Positions 32,100-41,478 of a DNA stretch of 64,000 bases are shown here, in pieces (position 1 is the first letter of the stretch; the number at the start of each line of letters is the position of its first letter). Where the stretch lies: the NCBI RefSeq assembly GCF_030818935.1, contig NZ_JAUTBD010000001.1, forward strand, positions 806,001 through 870,000. Direction: 5' to 3'. The position numbers were made by a program, and so were the translations under genes. Source of the DNA: Microbacterium sp. SORGH_AS_1204 (lineage in GTDB: Bacteria > Actinomycetota > Actinomycetes > Actinomycetales > Microbacteriaceae). The notes beneath the pieces were generated by a model. That model worked only from the letters and a program-made list of their open reading frames with translations, was not told the origin of the DNA and did not search any database.

Positions 32100-32768
32100 T
32101 CAGGCGCTGCAGCCGAGGCGCGACTGGATGTCGCGCATCGCGTCGATCTCGGCGGACTGGCCGCTGACGATCGTGCCGGCGACGGCCTTGACGCGCTCGT
32201 CATCGCCGAGCTCGATGACGGCCTGCGCCATGGGGATCGCGCCCTGGTGGTGCCGGATCATCAGCTCGAGGAACAGGCAGTCGGCGGGCTGACCGTCGAG
32301 CGTCTGGAGCTCGGAGAGCTCGGCATCCGTCGCCATGCCCATCTCGCTCATGAGCTGTTCCTGCGTGAGCGCGGCGGTGTCGCCGTGGCTGTGCTCGCCG
32401 GAGGATTCCATCCACGTCATCAGCGGTTGCGACGACGCCTGCGGCAGGCCCCACTCGACGAGCCAGCCGTACATCTCGCCGCGCTGGCCGGCCTGGCCGG
32501 TGGCGATGTCGTACGACAGGGTGCGCAGTTCGTCGTCGTCGGTCTTGCGGTAGATCTCCATCGCCATGAGCGCCGCCTGCGTGTGGTGCACCTGCATGTC
32601 GCGGGCGAAGCCGGCATCCGCGGAGGTGTCGGAGGGGTGTGCGGGCGCGGCCGTCGCGCCGAACGCCGTGAAGCGTCCGATCGCGAAGGCCACGGCCAGC
32701 ACCGCGACGGCGATGACGGCGACGACGATCCAGCGGACCGCGGGCCGCGCCGGAGCGTCGTCGGTCAT
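32100..32768 (-). CDS. DUF305 family membrane-anchored protein
   Basis: 222-aa protein with one N-terminal membrane helix (about residues 12-35) and an exported four-helix DUF305 domain. Its His/Met pairs (MQVHHTQAALMAMEIYRKTD near residue 60 and LFLELMIRHHQGAIPMAQAV near residue 168) suggest metal binding, perhaps copper; that role is inferred. The ATG at 32768 overlaps the stop of the upstream DUF3105 gene (TGATG), so the pair is translationally coupled. Confidence 0.88.
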   Translation of the reverse strand: MTDDAPARPAVRWIVVAVIAVAVLAVAFAIGRFTAFGATAAPAHPSDTSADAGFARDMQVHHTQAALMAMEIYRKTDDDELRTLSYDIATGQAGQRGEMYGWLVEWGLPQASSQPLMTWMESSGEHSHGDTAALTQEQLMSEMGMATDAELSELQTLDGQPADCLFLELMIRHHQGAIPMAQAVIELGDDERVKAVAGTIVSGQSAEIDAMRDIQSRLGCSA

Positions 32769-33475
32769 CACGCCTTGCCCGGGCCGTCGATCGCGCCGGA
32801 GCAGGCGGCGTTGGGCTCGGGGACGTTCTGGCTGCGCCAGAACTCGGTGAAGAAGTCCTTGATGCGCGGGTCGGTGGGGTCGTCGACCTTGAGCTGGTGG
32901 TTCCAGCCGCTGACCGCGACGGCGGTGTCCATGTCGGGGTACGGCGAGAGGATCGCGTAGCTCGAGGGCATGACGGCCTTCAGGGCGTCGATGCCGGCCT
33001 CGTCGATGCGCGTCGGGTCGTAGGTGATCCAGATCGCGCCGTGCTCCAGGGAGTGCACCGCGTTCTCGTTCTGCTGAGGCTCGGTGTAGACACCGCAGTT
33101 CAACCAGTAGGGGTTGTGCGGGCCGCCGGCGGGCGGGTTCTGCTCGTAGGTCACCGCGCCCTGCACGTGGTCGGAGCGGTTCTCATAGGTCTGCACGCCG
33201 TCGGGCACCTCGCCCGTGCTGTTCTGCGCCTGGTAGGTGGGCGCGGGAGCGGGAGCGAGAACGAAGGATGCCACGACCAGACCGATCACCGCGAGAGATG
33301 CCACGGAGCCCACGACCCACCAGACGAGCTTGCCGCGCTTACGGCGCGCCATCTGCTTCTGGTATTCGGCCAGCTTCTCCTGGCGCTTCTGCTCGCGCTG
33401 CTGCTTGACGGTCAGGTCGATCTGAGCCTGAGTGGCGGGGTTTCCGCTCGCGCGCTTGTCGGGGGAGGGGGTCAT
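32768..33475 (-). CDS. DUF3105 domain protein, membrane-anchored
   Basis: 235-aa protein: basic coiled-coil-like N-terminus (KQQREQKRQEKLAEYQKQMA, about residues 24-43), one membrane helix, and an exported DUF3105 domain with NPPAGGPHNPYWLNCGVY and HSLEHGAIWITYDP. Function unknown; it commonly neighbours DUF305 genes in actinobacteria. The ATG at 33475 starts the predicted cytosolic segment; upstream in-frame codons lack a site. Confidence 0.85.
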   Translation of the reverse strand: MTPSPDKRASGNPATQAQIDLTVKQQREQKRQEKLAEYQKQMARRKRGKLVWWVVGSVASLAVIGLVVASFVLAPAPAPTYQAQNSTGEVPDGVQTYENRSDHVQGAVTYEQNPPAGGPHNPYWLNCGVYTEPQQNENAVHSLEHGAIWITYDPTRIDEAGIDALKAVMPSSYAILSPYPDMDTAVAVSGWNHQLKVDDPTDPRIKDFFTEFWRSQNVPEPNAACSGAIDGPGKA

Positions 33476-33619
33476 GCGTCGTGTTCGTCTCTCTTCGGGG
33501 CGGGACACATCGGCATCCGCCGACATCTCCAGCCTATTCGGGCGAATGGGCCGATGGCCTGGGAGGAACCCCCGAGCCGGGATGGTGGCCGGCAGGGGAG
33601 TCGCGATAGTATGACGAGG

Positions 33620-33633
33620 TCGAATCGATTCGA
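33620..33633. promoter_or_regulatory. Perfect 14-bp palindrome TCGAATCGATTCGA
   Basis: It lies 8 bases after a possible -10 TAGTAT (33607-33612), in the divergent spacer between the DUF3105 and MFS genes; a candidate operator. Confidence 0.5.
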
Positions 33634-33657
33634 GGTTCGATGATCCCCCCATTTTCT

Positions 33658-33677
33658 CAGCCCGATTCGTCGGGCTG
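33658..33677 (+). promoter_or_regulatory. TTCG-loop hairpin before the MFS start
   Basis: CAGCCCGA / TCGGGCTG, 8-bp perfect stem capped by TTCG, ending 3 bases before the GTG at 33681. It could mask or position the start, or favour the GTG at 33705. Confidence 0.5.
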
Positions 33678-33680
33678 TCC

Positions 33681-35069
33681 GTGTTGCGAAACGAAATCAG
33701 ACGCGTGCTCGATACCTCCTCCCACCCCGTGATCACCCCGCCCTCGGCGGCGGCCTCCCCCGCCGCGCCCTCGCGCCCTGCCCCGACGACCACCGGAGCC
33801 ATCCGGACGCTCGGCACGAACCCGGCGACCGCGCCGATCGTGCTCCACCCGGGCGACGCCATCCCGTCGTCGCGCCGCGTGCTCTACATCGTGCTGTTGG
33901 GCGCGCTGACCGCCCTCGGCCCGTTCACGATCGACCTGTACCTGCCGGCCTTCCCCGTGCTCGAGGCCGACTTCCAGACGACCGCGGCCGCCATCCAGCT
34001 CACCCTCACCGGCACCATGATCGGCTTCGCGCTGGGGCAGCTGATCGTCGGTCCCCTCAGCGACAAGGTCGGGCGTCGCGTCCCGCTGCTCTCGGTCACC
34101 GCGCTGCACGTCGCCGCGAGCATCTTCGCCGCTCTCGCGCCGACGCTCGGCACCCTTTCGGTCGCCCGTGTGCTGATGGGCGCGGGGGCCGCCGCTGGCG
34201 GTGTCGTGGCCGCCGCGATCATCCGCGACCTGTTCGGAGGACGCCGTCTCGTCGTCATGCTCTCGCGCATGGCGATGGTCTCGGGCGTCGCCCCGGTGCT
34301 GGCCCCGCTCGCCGGATCGGCACTGCTGCTGGTGATGCCGTGGCGCGGCATCTTCGTCGTGCTCGCCGTCTACGGTGCCGTCATGCTCGTGTCGGCGATC
34401 ATCTTCATCCCCGAGACGCTTCCCCCCGCCCGCCGCGGCGGACCCGGCGCCACCACGGTGTGGCAGCGGTACGGCAGCGTCTTCCGCGATCGCGTCTTCA
34501 TCGGCGTGCTCGTGATCGGGGCGATGGCGTTCAGCGGACTCTTCTCGTACCTGTCGGCATCGTCGTTCCTGTTCCAGGTGACCTACGGCTTCAACCCGCA
34601 GCAGTACGGCGTGCTGTTCGCCGTGAACTCGGTCGGCGTCGTCGTCGGCGTGCAGGTGGCGTCGCGCCTCGCGGCGCGCTTCGGTCCGCAGTGGGTGCTC
34701 GCGGTGTCGACCGCGGTGCTCGTGCTGGCCGGCGGGACCATCGTGCTCACCGACCAGCTCGGGCTCGGGCTGTGGGGCACGGTCGTGCCGCTGTTCTTCT
34801 TCATGACCGCGTGCGGGTTCACCTTCCCCTGTACACAGGTGCTCGCGCTCGACCGTCACGGCAAGGCCGCGGGCACGGCGCAGTCGATCATCGGCGCCGC
34901 GAACTTCGGCGTCGCGGGCATCGTCTCGCCGCTGGTCGGACTGCTCGCGACCGGGTCGGGCATCACGGCGACCACCATGGCGTCGGTCATGGTGGGCTGC
35001 GCGGTCATCGGCGTGATCGCGCTGTGGACGCTCGTGCGCCCGCGCACGGTGGAGCGTCTCGCGCCCTGA
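33681..35069 (+). CDS. Bcr/CflA-type DHA1 MFS efflux transporter
   Basis: Proton-driven exporter with 12 predicted helices; 462 aa from the first GTG. Typical motifs are ALGPFTIDLYLPAFPVLEAD (helix 1) and LIVGPLSDKVGRRVPLLSV (motif A). The N-terminal 60 residues are Pro/Ala-rich and not conserved, so the true start may be the GTG at 33705; neither has a good ribosome site and a stable hairpin ends just before 33681. Confidence 0.88.
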   Translation: MLRNEIRRVLDTSSHPVITPPSAAASPAAPSRPAPTTTGAIRTLGTNPATAPIVLHPGDAIPSSRRVLYIVLLGALTALGPFTIDLYLPAFPVLEADFQTTAAAIQLTLTGTMIGFALGQLIVGPLSDKVGRRVPLLSVTALHVAASIFAALAPTLGTLSVARVLMGAGAAAGGVVAAAIIRDLFGGRRLVVMLSRMAMVSGVAPVLAPLAGSALLLVMPWRGIFVVLAVYGAVMLVSAIIFIPETLPPARRGGPGATTVWQRYGSVFRDRVFIGVLVIGAMAFSGLFSYLSASSFLFQVTYGFNPQQYGVLFAVNSVGVVVGVQVASRLAARFGPQWVLAVSTAVLVLAGGTIVLTDQLGLGLWGTVVPLFFFMTACGFTFPCTQVLALDRHGKAAGTAQSIIGAANFGVAGIVSPLVGLLATGSGITATTMASVMVGCAVIGVIALWTLVRPRTVERLAP

Positions 35070-35183
35070 CCCGGCGAGCTCGGGATGCCGCGTGTAGCGG
35101 CGAACAGTAGCAGAGCCGGCGCGTCAGCCCGATGGTGGGCGCGACCGTTCCGTCGAGCGCGCCGGACGCGGCATCATGAGGCG

Positions 35184-35897
35184 ATGGATGACAGGGCGAT
35201 GGACGACCGAGCGCTCGAGTTCGTGCTCGACACCCGTCCGCAGCGTTTCCGTGCCGTCGTGGGTGTCGTGCTCATCGCCCTCGCGTGCGCGCTGGGTGCG
35301 TGGGTGTACTTCCGCGGCCCGAGCCCGTTCGCGGTCGATGTCTGGTGGAACCAGCTGTTCGCGGCGGCGCCGTCGCAGCCGGTCTTCGTCTTCGCGATCG
35401 TGATGGACACGGTGGGGGGCCACCTCACCGCCGTGTTCATCGTGCCCCTGCTGGGGGCCCTTGCGCTCTTCCTGTCGCGCCGACGATGGTCGGCCGTGTA
35501 CTTCCTGGCGGCATCCGTCGGGAGCGCGCTGCTCGTGCAGGTGGTCAAGCACACCTTCGGTCGCGCGCGGCCGGAAGACATCCTCATCTTGAGCGACTAC
35601 GGCTCGTTCCCCTCGGGTCACACGGCCAACGCCGCCACCATCGCGGTGGTCGCGGCGGTGCTCTTCCCCCACCTGTGGGTGCGCATCGTCGGGGTGGCGT
35701 GGGTCGTCCTCATGGCGTTCAGCCGCACCTATCTGCACGCGCACTGGTTGTCGGACACCGTCGGCGGTGCCCTCATCGGCGCCGGTGCGGCGTTCGTCTT
35801 GGCGGCTGCCTTCTCACGTCTGCGTGCACGCGACGAGGATCGCTTGGCGATCCGACGCGCGCGGAAGCCGGATGCCGAGGCGGCGACCCCGTCATAG
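35184..35897 (+). CDS. PAP2-family membrane phosphatase
   Basis: Lipid or undecaprenyl-pyrophosphate type phosphatase acting at the outer face of the membrane; 237 aa with about six helices. The three catalytic motifs are present: KHTFGRARP (about 122-130), FPSGHTAN (about 141-148) and SRTYLHAHWLSD (about 179-190) with the nucleophilic His. GAGG precedes the ATG. Confidence 0.93.
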   Translation: MDDRAMDDRALEFVLDTRPQRFRAVVGVVLIALACALGAWVYFRGPSPFAVDVWWNQLFAAAPSQPVFVFAIVMDTVGGHLTAVFIVPLLGALALFLSRRRWSAVYFLAASVGSALLVQVVKHTFGRARPEDILILSDYGSFPSGHTANAATIAVVAAVLFPHLWVRIVGVAWVVLMAFSRTYLHAHWLSDTVGGALIGAGAAFVLAAAFSRLRARDEDRLAIRRARKPDAEAATPS

Positions 35898-35900
35898 GCT
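35895..35900 (+). promoter_or_regulatory. TAGGCT -10-like hexamer, leaderless start of DUF853 gene
   Basis: TAGGCT overlaps the stop codon region of the phosphatase gene and ends 7 bases before the ATG at 35908, with no ribosome site. Confidence 0.5.
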
Positions 35901-35907
35901 GACGCGC

Positions 35908-37974
35908 ATGAGTGAGCCCGGCGAAGCAGCCCCCGTTCCCTCCGCCGCCGATGCCGAACTGGCGCGGTTGAGAGCCGAGGCGCAGGCCGCGGAAGCAGAG
36001 CTGCGCCTGGCGCGGGCGCGCGCCGATCTGGCCGCCGCCGAGGCCGCCGCTGCCGCTGCGCGGGCGGCTGCCGCAGGCGGGGCGGCCGAACCTCGTGCAG
36101 CGTCCGCGGCAGAGGCATCGGCGGAGCTCGCCGGGTCGGCCCCGGACGATGCAGCTGCGCCGGTGCCTGCTGCGCCGGCCCCGGGTGCGCCGGCCCCGAC
36201 CGACGCCGCCGCGTCGGTGCCTGCTGCGCCGGCGCCCGCTGCATCGGCTCCGGCGGCAGCGCCGGGAACGGCGGCATCCACGTCCACGACGTCGACGTCG
36301 ACGTCGACCCGGCCGGCGTCCGCGCCGTCGCCCGCGGCATCCGCAGCCCCTCTCACCGAGGCGCAGGTCGCGCAGATCGCCGCGGGCTACGCCTCCGGCG
36401 GCGCCGCGCTCGAGCTGGGAGTGCTCGTGAACGGCGGGCCCGTGGCATCCGTCCCCGTGCGCATCCCGCTGGCGATGGTCAATCGCCACGGCCTCGTCGC
36501 GGGCGCGACCGGCACCGGCAAGACACGCACCCTGCAGCTGCTCGCCGAGCAGCTGTCGGAGAACGGCGTCCCGGTCTTCGCCGCCGACATCAAGGGCGAC
36601 CTGTCGGGTGTCGCCGCGCCGGGAATCCCGAGCGAGAAGCTCGCCGCTCGCACGGCGGCCCTCGGCCAGGACTGGTCGCCCCGCGCCTTCCCCACGGAGT
36701 TCTACGCGCTCGGCGACGACGTGGCATCCGGCATCCCGGTGCGGGCGACGGTGTCGGGCTTCGGACCACTGCTGCTCAGTCGCGTGCTGGGGCTGAACGC
36801 CACGCAGGAGTCGAGCCTCGGGCTCGTCTTCCATTACGCCGACGAGAAGGGCCTGGCGCTGGTCGACCTGTCCGACCTGCGCGCGGTGCTCACCCACCTC
36901 ACCAGCGACGAGGGCAAGGCGGAGCTGAAGGGCATCGGCGGGCTGTCGGCCGCGACGGCGGGCGTCATCCTGCGCGAGCTCGTCGCCTTCGCGGCGGTGG
37001 GTGCGGAGTCGTTCTTCGGCGAGCCCGAACTCGACGTGCGCGCGTTCCTGCGAACGGATGCCACGGGTGCGGGCATCGTGAGCCTGCTCGAGGTGCCGAA
37101 CGTGGCATCCCGCCCGGAGCTGTACTCGACCTTCCTGATGTACCTGCTCGCCGAGCTGTACGAGGTGCTGCCCGAGGTGGGCGACGTCGACAAGCCGAAG
37201 CTGGTGTTCTTCTTCGACGAGGCGCATCTGCTCTTCCGCGACGCGTCGAAGGCGTTCCTCGCCGCCATCACGCAGACCGTGCGGCTGATCCGGTCGAAGG
37301 GCGTGGGCGTGTTCTTCGTCACGCAGACGCCGAAGGACGTTCCCGGTGACGTGCTGGCCCAGCTCGGCTCGCGCGTGCAGCACGCGCTGCGCGCCTTCAC
37401 CCCCGACGACGCCAAGGCGCTGCGCGCGTCGGTGCGCACGTACCCCGACTCGGGGTACGACCTCGAGCGCGTGCTGCAGGAACTGGGCACGGGTGAGGCG
37501 ATCATCACCGTCATGAGCGAGCGCGGCGCGCCGACGCCGGTCGCGTGGACGCGCATGTTCGCCCCGCGGGCCTCGATGTCGCCGATCACCGCCGAGGCGA
37601 TGGCGTCGGCCGTGACGGCATCCCCCCTCTTCTCGACCTACGGAACCCCGATCGATCGGGAGTCGGCCCGCGAGATCCTCGGCGCCCGGATGCAGGCGGC
37701 GACCGAGGCGCGCGAGGCCGAGGAGCGGGCGAAGAAGGCCGCCGCCGACGAGGCCGAGTACGCCAAGCAGAAGGCCGCGATCGACAAGGCCAACGCCGCC
37801 GCGCAGAAGAAGGCGCAGCAGGAGTACGACCGGATCCTCCGATCGACGGCGGCGCCGCGCGGTCGCGCGAGCACCCCCGCTCCCGGGCTCGACGGGCTGC
37901 TCGGACGCGGGGCGACGAAGAGCATCGTGACGGGCGTGATCCGCGGGATCTTCGGCACGGGGCGGCGGCGGTAG
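35908..37974 (+). CDS. HerA/DUF853-type ATPase
   Basis: 688-aa cytosolic P-loop ATPase of the HerA-FtsK superfamily. Residues 10-60 form an Ala/Glu/Arg-rich coiled coil; 60-150 is an Ala/Pro/Ser-rich linker. The ATPase core has Walker A GATGTGKT (about 198-205), Walker B KLVFFFDEAHLLF (about 430-442) and SKGVGVFFVTQTPKDVPGDV. A second charged coiled coil (about 590-640) precedes a basic C-terminus. Cellular role unknown; DNA translocation is typical for the superfamily. The start is leaderless in style. Confidence 0.88.
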   Translation: MSEPGEAAPVPSAADAELARLRAEAQAAEAELRLARARADLAAAEAAAAAARAAAAGGAAEPRAASAAEASAELAGSAPDDAAAPVPAAPAPGAPAPTDAAASVPAAPAPAASAPAAAPGTAASTSTTSTSTSTRPASAPSPAASAAPLTEAQVAQIAAGYASGGAALELGVLVNGGPVASVPVRIPLAMVNRHGLVAGATGTGKTRTLQLLAEQLSENGVPVFAADIKGDLSGVAAPGIPSEKLAARTAALGQDWSPRAFPTEFYALGDDVASGIPVRATVSGFGPLLLSRVLGLNATQESSLGLVFHYADEKGLALVDLSDLRAVLTHLTSDEGKAELKGIGGLSAATAGVILRELVAFAAVGAESFFGEPELDVRAFLRTDATGAGIVSLLEVPNVASRPELYSTFLMYLLAELYEVLPEVGDVDKPKLVFFFDEAHLLFRDASKAFLAAITQTVRLIRSKGVGVFFVTQTPKDVPGDVLAQLGSRVQHALRAFTPDDAKALRASVRTYPDSGYDLERVLQELGTGEAIITVMSERGAPTPVAWTRMFAPRASMSPITAEAMASAVTASPLFSTYGTPIDRESAREILGARMQAATEAREAEERAKKAAADEAEYAKQKAAIDKANAAAQKKAQQEYDRILRSTAAPRGRASTPAPGLDGLLGRGATKSIVTGVIRGIFGTGRRR

Positions 37975-37997
37975 ACGGCGCGGGCGGGGACAGGACC

Positions 37998-38018
37998 GGA
38001 TGCCGGGACCCGGCATCC
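37998..38018. terminator. Bidirectional hairpin between convergent genes
   Basis: GGATGCCG/CGGCATCC, 8-bp stem with loop GGACC; its arms are the two orientations of the abundant heptamer. Confidence 0.55.
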
Positions 38019-38052
38019 CTTCGACAACCTCGCACCGCGACGGGGCGCGGGA

Positions 38053-39510
38053 TCAGGGCCGGCGGACCGCCAGCGGCATGGTCGACGTGTCGATGAGCGG
38101 GTCGCGGTCCTGACGTTCGACCAGCGCCTCCGCCTCGGCGGGCGTCTCGACCGTCGGCACCGAGCCGAGCAGCGGGCGGCGGGCGGTCTCGCGCATCGAC
38201 AGCAGGGCGACGAGGCCGAGGGCGGCGAAGAACATGATGTAGAACGCCGGCATGAGCGTGTTGCCGGTCCAATCGATGAGCGCCTGGCTGAACAGGGGCG
38301 TCGTTCCACCGAAGAGCGAGACGGCGACGTTGTACGCCACCGCCATCGCCCCGAAGCGCGAGGCCGTCGGGAACAACGCCGGCAGAGCGGATGCCGAGAT
38401 CGCGACGTAGAACGCCACCGGCACCGCTGCCATGCACAGGGCGATCATGACGGCCCACAACTCCCCGATCTGCATGACGAGGAACGCCGGCACGAGCAGG
38501 ACGAGCGCCGAGCCCGCGGCGATCGCGTACACCGGCCTGCGTCCGATGCGGTCGCTGAGGCGGCCGATGAACGGCAGCGCGGCCGACATCACCAGCAGCA
38601 CCGGCACCGTGGCGACGGCGGCCGTGAGGTTCGAGACGCCGACCTCCTTCTCGAGGTACGTCGGCATGTAGCTGGTCAGCGCGTAACCGGCGGTGTTGGT
38701 GGCGGCGACCAGGGCGATGCCGATCAGCAGAGGCTTCCAGTGGTGCCGGACGATCCCACGCAGCCCCTGGCGCGACATCGGATCGTCGGCGTCGATCTCG
38801 GCGGTGTGGCCCTGCTCGAACGCGGGCGTCTCGGGGATGCGCAGGCGGAAGTAGATCGCCACGATGCCGAGCGGGATCGCGAGCAGGAACGGGATGCGCC
38901 AGCCGTAGTCGACCATGGCGTTCTCGCCCGAGACCGCCGTGGTGATGGCGGTGGTAACGGCCACGGCCGACGCGCCCGCGGCGAAGCCGACGTATGAGCC
39001 GACGTCGAGCCATGACGACCAGAAACCGCGGCGGCGGTCGGGGGAGAACTCCGAGACGTAGGTGGTCGCCCCGGCGTATTCCCCTCCGGTGGAGAAGCCC
39101 TGCACCATCTTCAGCAGGTACAGCGGCAGGATGGCCCACAGCCCGATCTGCGCGGAGGTGGGCAGGATGCCGATGAGCGCGGTCGCCGCGGCCATCATCG
39201 CCATCGTGAGGAACAGCACCTTCTGCCGCCCGATGCGGTCGCCGAGGGGACCGAGCACGAAACCGCCGAAGGGGCGGACGAGGAACGAGATGGCGAAGCC
39301 CAGGAGCGTCACGAGCAGGTCCCACGGGGCGGGCACGTTCGAGGCGAAGACGGCGCTCAGCGTGACGGCGAGGTAGCCGTAGATGCCGAAGTCGAACCAC
39401 TCCATGAAGTTGCCGACGACGGTGCCGCCGATCGCGGTGCGCACGCGCTTGGTGTCGACGACGATGACGTCGTCGACCTCGAGGCGGGGAGCGGGGGCCT
39501 TGTCGTTCAT
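38053..39510 (-). CDS. MHS-family MFS transporter (ProP/KgtP-like)
   Basis: Proton symporter for an organic acid or osmolyte; 485 aa with 12 helices. Signatures are VVGNFMEWFDFGIYGYLAVT (helix 1) and GPLGDRIGRQKVLFLTM (motif A), plus QGFSTGGEYAGATTYVSEFS (helix 4) characteristic of the MHS group. AGAGGA precedes the ATG. Substrate not identifiable from sequence. Confidence 0.92.
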   Translation of the reverse strand: MNDKAPAPRLEVDDVIVVDTKRVRTAIGGTVVGNFMEWFDFGIYGYLAVTLSAVFASNVPAPWDLLVTLLGFAISFLVRPFGGFVLGPLGDRIGRQKVLFLTMAMMAAATALIGILPTSAQIGLWAILPLYLLKMVQGFSTGGEYAGATTYVSEFSPDRRRGFWSSWLDVGSYVGFAAGASAVAVTTAITTAVSGENAMVDYGWRIPFLLAIPLGIVAIYFRLRIPETPAFEQGHTAEIDADDPMSRQGLRGIVRHHWKPLLIGIALVAATNTAGYALTSYMPTYLEKEVGVSNLTAAVATVPVLLVMSAALPFIGRLSDRIGRRPVYAIAAGSALVLLVPAFLVMQIGELWAVMIALCMAAVPVAFYVAISASALPALFPTASRFGAMAVAYNVAVSLFGGTTPLFSQALIDWTGNTLMPAFYIMFFAALGLVALLSMRETARRPLLGSVPTVETPAEAEALVERQDRDPLIDTSTMPLAVRRP

Positions 39511-39738
39511 TCCTCTAGCCCTACCCCTATCGCCGCGCCGATGCCAGCCGGGGCCGTGACGGCGGTGCCGTGCTACCGGATCGCCGGCGCGGTGTCGCCT
39601 CCCTGGCGCGGCGGGGCATGCGTCGAGGTCGTCGACGACCCGCGTGCCGTCGTGCGTGCGCCCGGCGCTCCTCTGCAGGTCGTCCCGGCGCGGCCCTCGG
39701 GGCGCCGTCAAGCCCCCGGCGATGTCGGAGGCCGGGCG

Positions 39739-39744
39739 TACCGT
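39739..39744 (+). promoter_or_regulatory. TACCGT -10-like hexamer
   Basis: Ends 7 bases before the ATG at 39752; leaderless pattern. Confidence 0.4.
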
Positions 39745-39751
39745 GTCGGGC

Positions 39752-41356
39752 ATGAGCGAGCTGACCACACCCACCGGCCGCGAACCGGCCCTCGTCGCGC
39801 AGCCCCGTGACGACGGGTCGGAGCCGCGCGCTCTCGTGCTCGGAGCCACCGGCTATCTCGGCGGGCGTCTCGTCCCTCGTCTCGTTGCCGCGGGTTACCG
39901 CGTGCGCGTCCTCGTGCGCGACCCGCTCCGTGCGGCAGCCTTCCCGTGGGGCGATGAGGTTGAGGTCGTCCAGGGCGACGCGACCGACACGGCGGCCGTC
40001 ACGCAGGCGGTCGACGACGTCGACATCGTCTACTACCTCATCCACTCCATGGGCGGTGGCAAAGACTTCGAGAGCACCGACCGGCGAGCGGCCCAGACGG
40101 TCGCCGACGCGGCGGCCGCGGCCTCCGTCCGCCGCATCGTCTACCTCGGCGGGCTGCACCCCGACGACACGCCCCTGTCGGCGCACCTGCGCTCGCGCGT
40201 CGAGGTCGGCGACATCCTCCTGGCCAGCGGCGTGCCCACCGTCGTGCTGCAGGCGGGCGTCGTCATCGGCTCCGGGTCGGCGTCGTTCGAGATGGTGCGT
40301 CATCTCACCGACGTGCTGCCCTACATGCCGGCCCCCAAATGGGTGCGCAACCGCATCCAGCCGATCGCCGTGCGCGACGTGCTGCACTACCTGCTCGGGG
40401 CGGCGCGCGTGGCGCCGAACGTGAATCGCGCCGTCGACATCGGCGGCCCCGACGTGCTGCGGTACGGCCAGATGATGAACGGCTACGCGCTCGAGGCGGG
40501 CCTGCACCAGCGGCCGATCGCGTCGCTGCCGGTGCTCACGCCACGGCTGGCGTCGCACTGGGTCAACCTCGTGACGCCGATCCCGAAGTCGATCGCGCGT
40601 CCCCTCGTCGAGTCGCTGCAGAACGACTGCGTCGTCAAAGACCGTGCCGTCGACGACCTCATCCCGCGGCCCGAGGCGGGACTCATGCCGTACCGCGACG
40701 CCGTCCGGCTGGCGTTGCGCCGTGTGAACGACGACGACATCGAGACGAGCTGGCTGGATGCCGAGGTCTCGGGCGTTCCGAGCGACCCGCTGCCGAGCGA
40801 CCCCGACTGGGCCGGGCGGCTCGTTTACACCGACGTGCGCACGATGAGCACCACCGCCAACGCCAAGCAGCTGTGGTCGGTGATCGAGGGGATCGGCGGC
40901 GAGAACGGCTGGTACTCCTCGCCCCTGCTGTGGGCGATTCGCGGCTGGATGGACCGGCTCGTCGGCGGGGTGGGTCTCGCCCGCGGGCGCCGCAGCCGCT
41001 CGGTCGTCACCGTCGGTGACGCGCTGGACTTCTGGCGGGTCGAGGCCATCGAGCCCGGCCACCTGCTCCGCCTACGCGCCGAGATGAAGGTTCCGGGCGG
41101 GGCGTGGCTCGAACTGCGCGCGACGCCTGAGGGCGACGGAGCACGGTTCGACCAGCGGGCGCTGTTCTTTCCGACCGGGCTCGCCGGCCGCCTGTACTGG
41201 ATGGCCGTGCTGCCGTTCCACGGCCTCATCTTCAGCGGCATGGCGCGGCGCATCACCGCCGCCGCCGAGCACGTGCAGCGTGACGAGCCGGAGCCGCAGG
41301 CCGAGGCAGGGCGCATCGCGCCCGAGGTGCCCGAGGTCGAGACCATCGGCTCGTGA
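39752..41356 (+). CDS. NAD(P)-binding atypical SDR with C-terminal DUF2867-like domain
   Basis: 534-aa cytosolic protein. The N-terminal half is a Rossmann fold with VLGATGYLGGRLVPRLVAAG (residues 27-46) and YYLIHSMGGGKDFESTD, as in NmrA-like SDRs. The C-terminal half (about residue 360 on) has WSVIEGIGGENGWYSSPLLW and FWRVEAIEPGHLLRLRAEMK, matching the DUF2867 partner domain. Reaction unknown. It stands alone, with a leaderless-style start. Confidence 0.85.
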   Translation: MSELTTPTGREPALVAQPRDDGSEPRALVLGATGYLGGRLVPRLVAAGYRVRVLVRDPLRAAAFPWGDEVEVVQGDATDTAAVTQAVDDVDIVYYLIHSMGGGKDFESTDRRAAQTVADAAAAASVRRIVYLGGLHPDDTPLSAHLRSRVEVGDILLASGVPTVVLQAGVVIGSGSASFEMVRHLTDVLPYMPAPKWVRNRIQPIAVRDVLHYLLGAARVAPNVNRAVDIGGPDVLRYGQMMNGYALEAGLHQRPIASLPVLTPRLASHWVNLVTPIPKSIARPLVESLQNDCVVKDRAVDDLIPRPEAGLMPYRDAVRLALRRVNDDDIETSWLDAEVSGVPSDPLPSDPDWAGRLVYTDVRTMSTTANAKQLWSVIEGIGGENGWYSSPLLWAIRGWMDRLVGGVGLARGRRSRSVVTVGDALDFWRVEAIEPGHLLRLRAEMKVPGGAWLELRATPEGDGARFDQRALFFPTGLAGRLYWMAVLPFHGLIFSGMARRITAAAEHVQRDEPEPQAEAGRIAPEVPEVETIGS

Positions 41357-41400
41357 TGCGGGGCGCGGCCCCGGGCGGGCGCGGCGCTCAGCGCAGCCAC

Positions 41401-41457
41401 GAGATCACCCTTTTGTGCCGAGACAAGCTGTTCTTGCGGCGAAACGCGGGTGATCTC
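41401..41457. repeat. Nested dyad GATCACCC
   Basis: GAGATCACCC (41401-41410) with GGGTGATCTC (41448-41457), perfect 10-bp arms; interior has GCCG/CGGC and CAAG/CTTG. GGTGATCTCGGC recurs at 41468-41479. Same architecture as the R and D elements, different sequence. Confidence 0.75.
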
Positions 41458-41478
41458 GGCAATGCCGGTGATCTCGGC

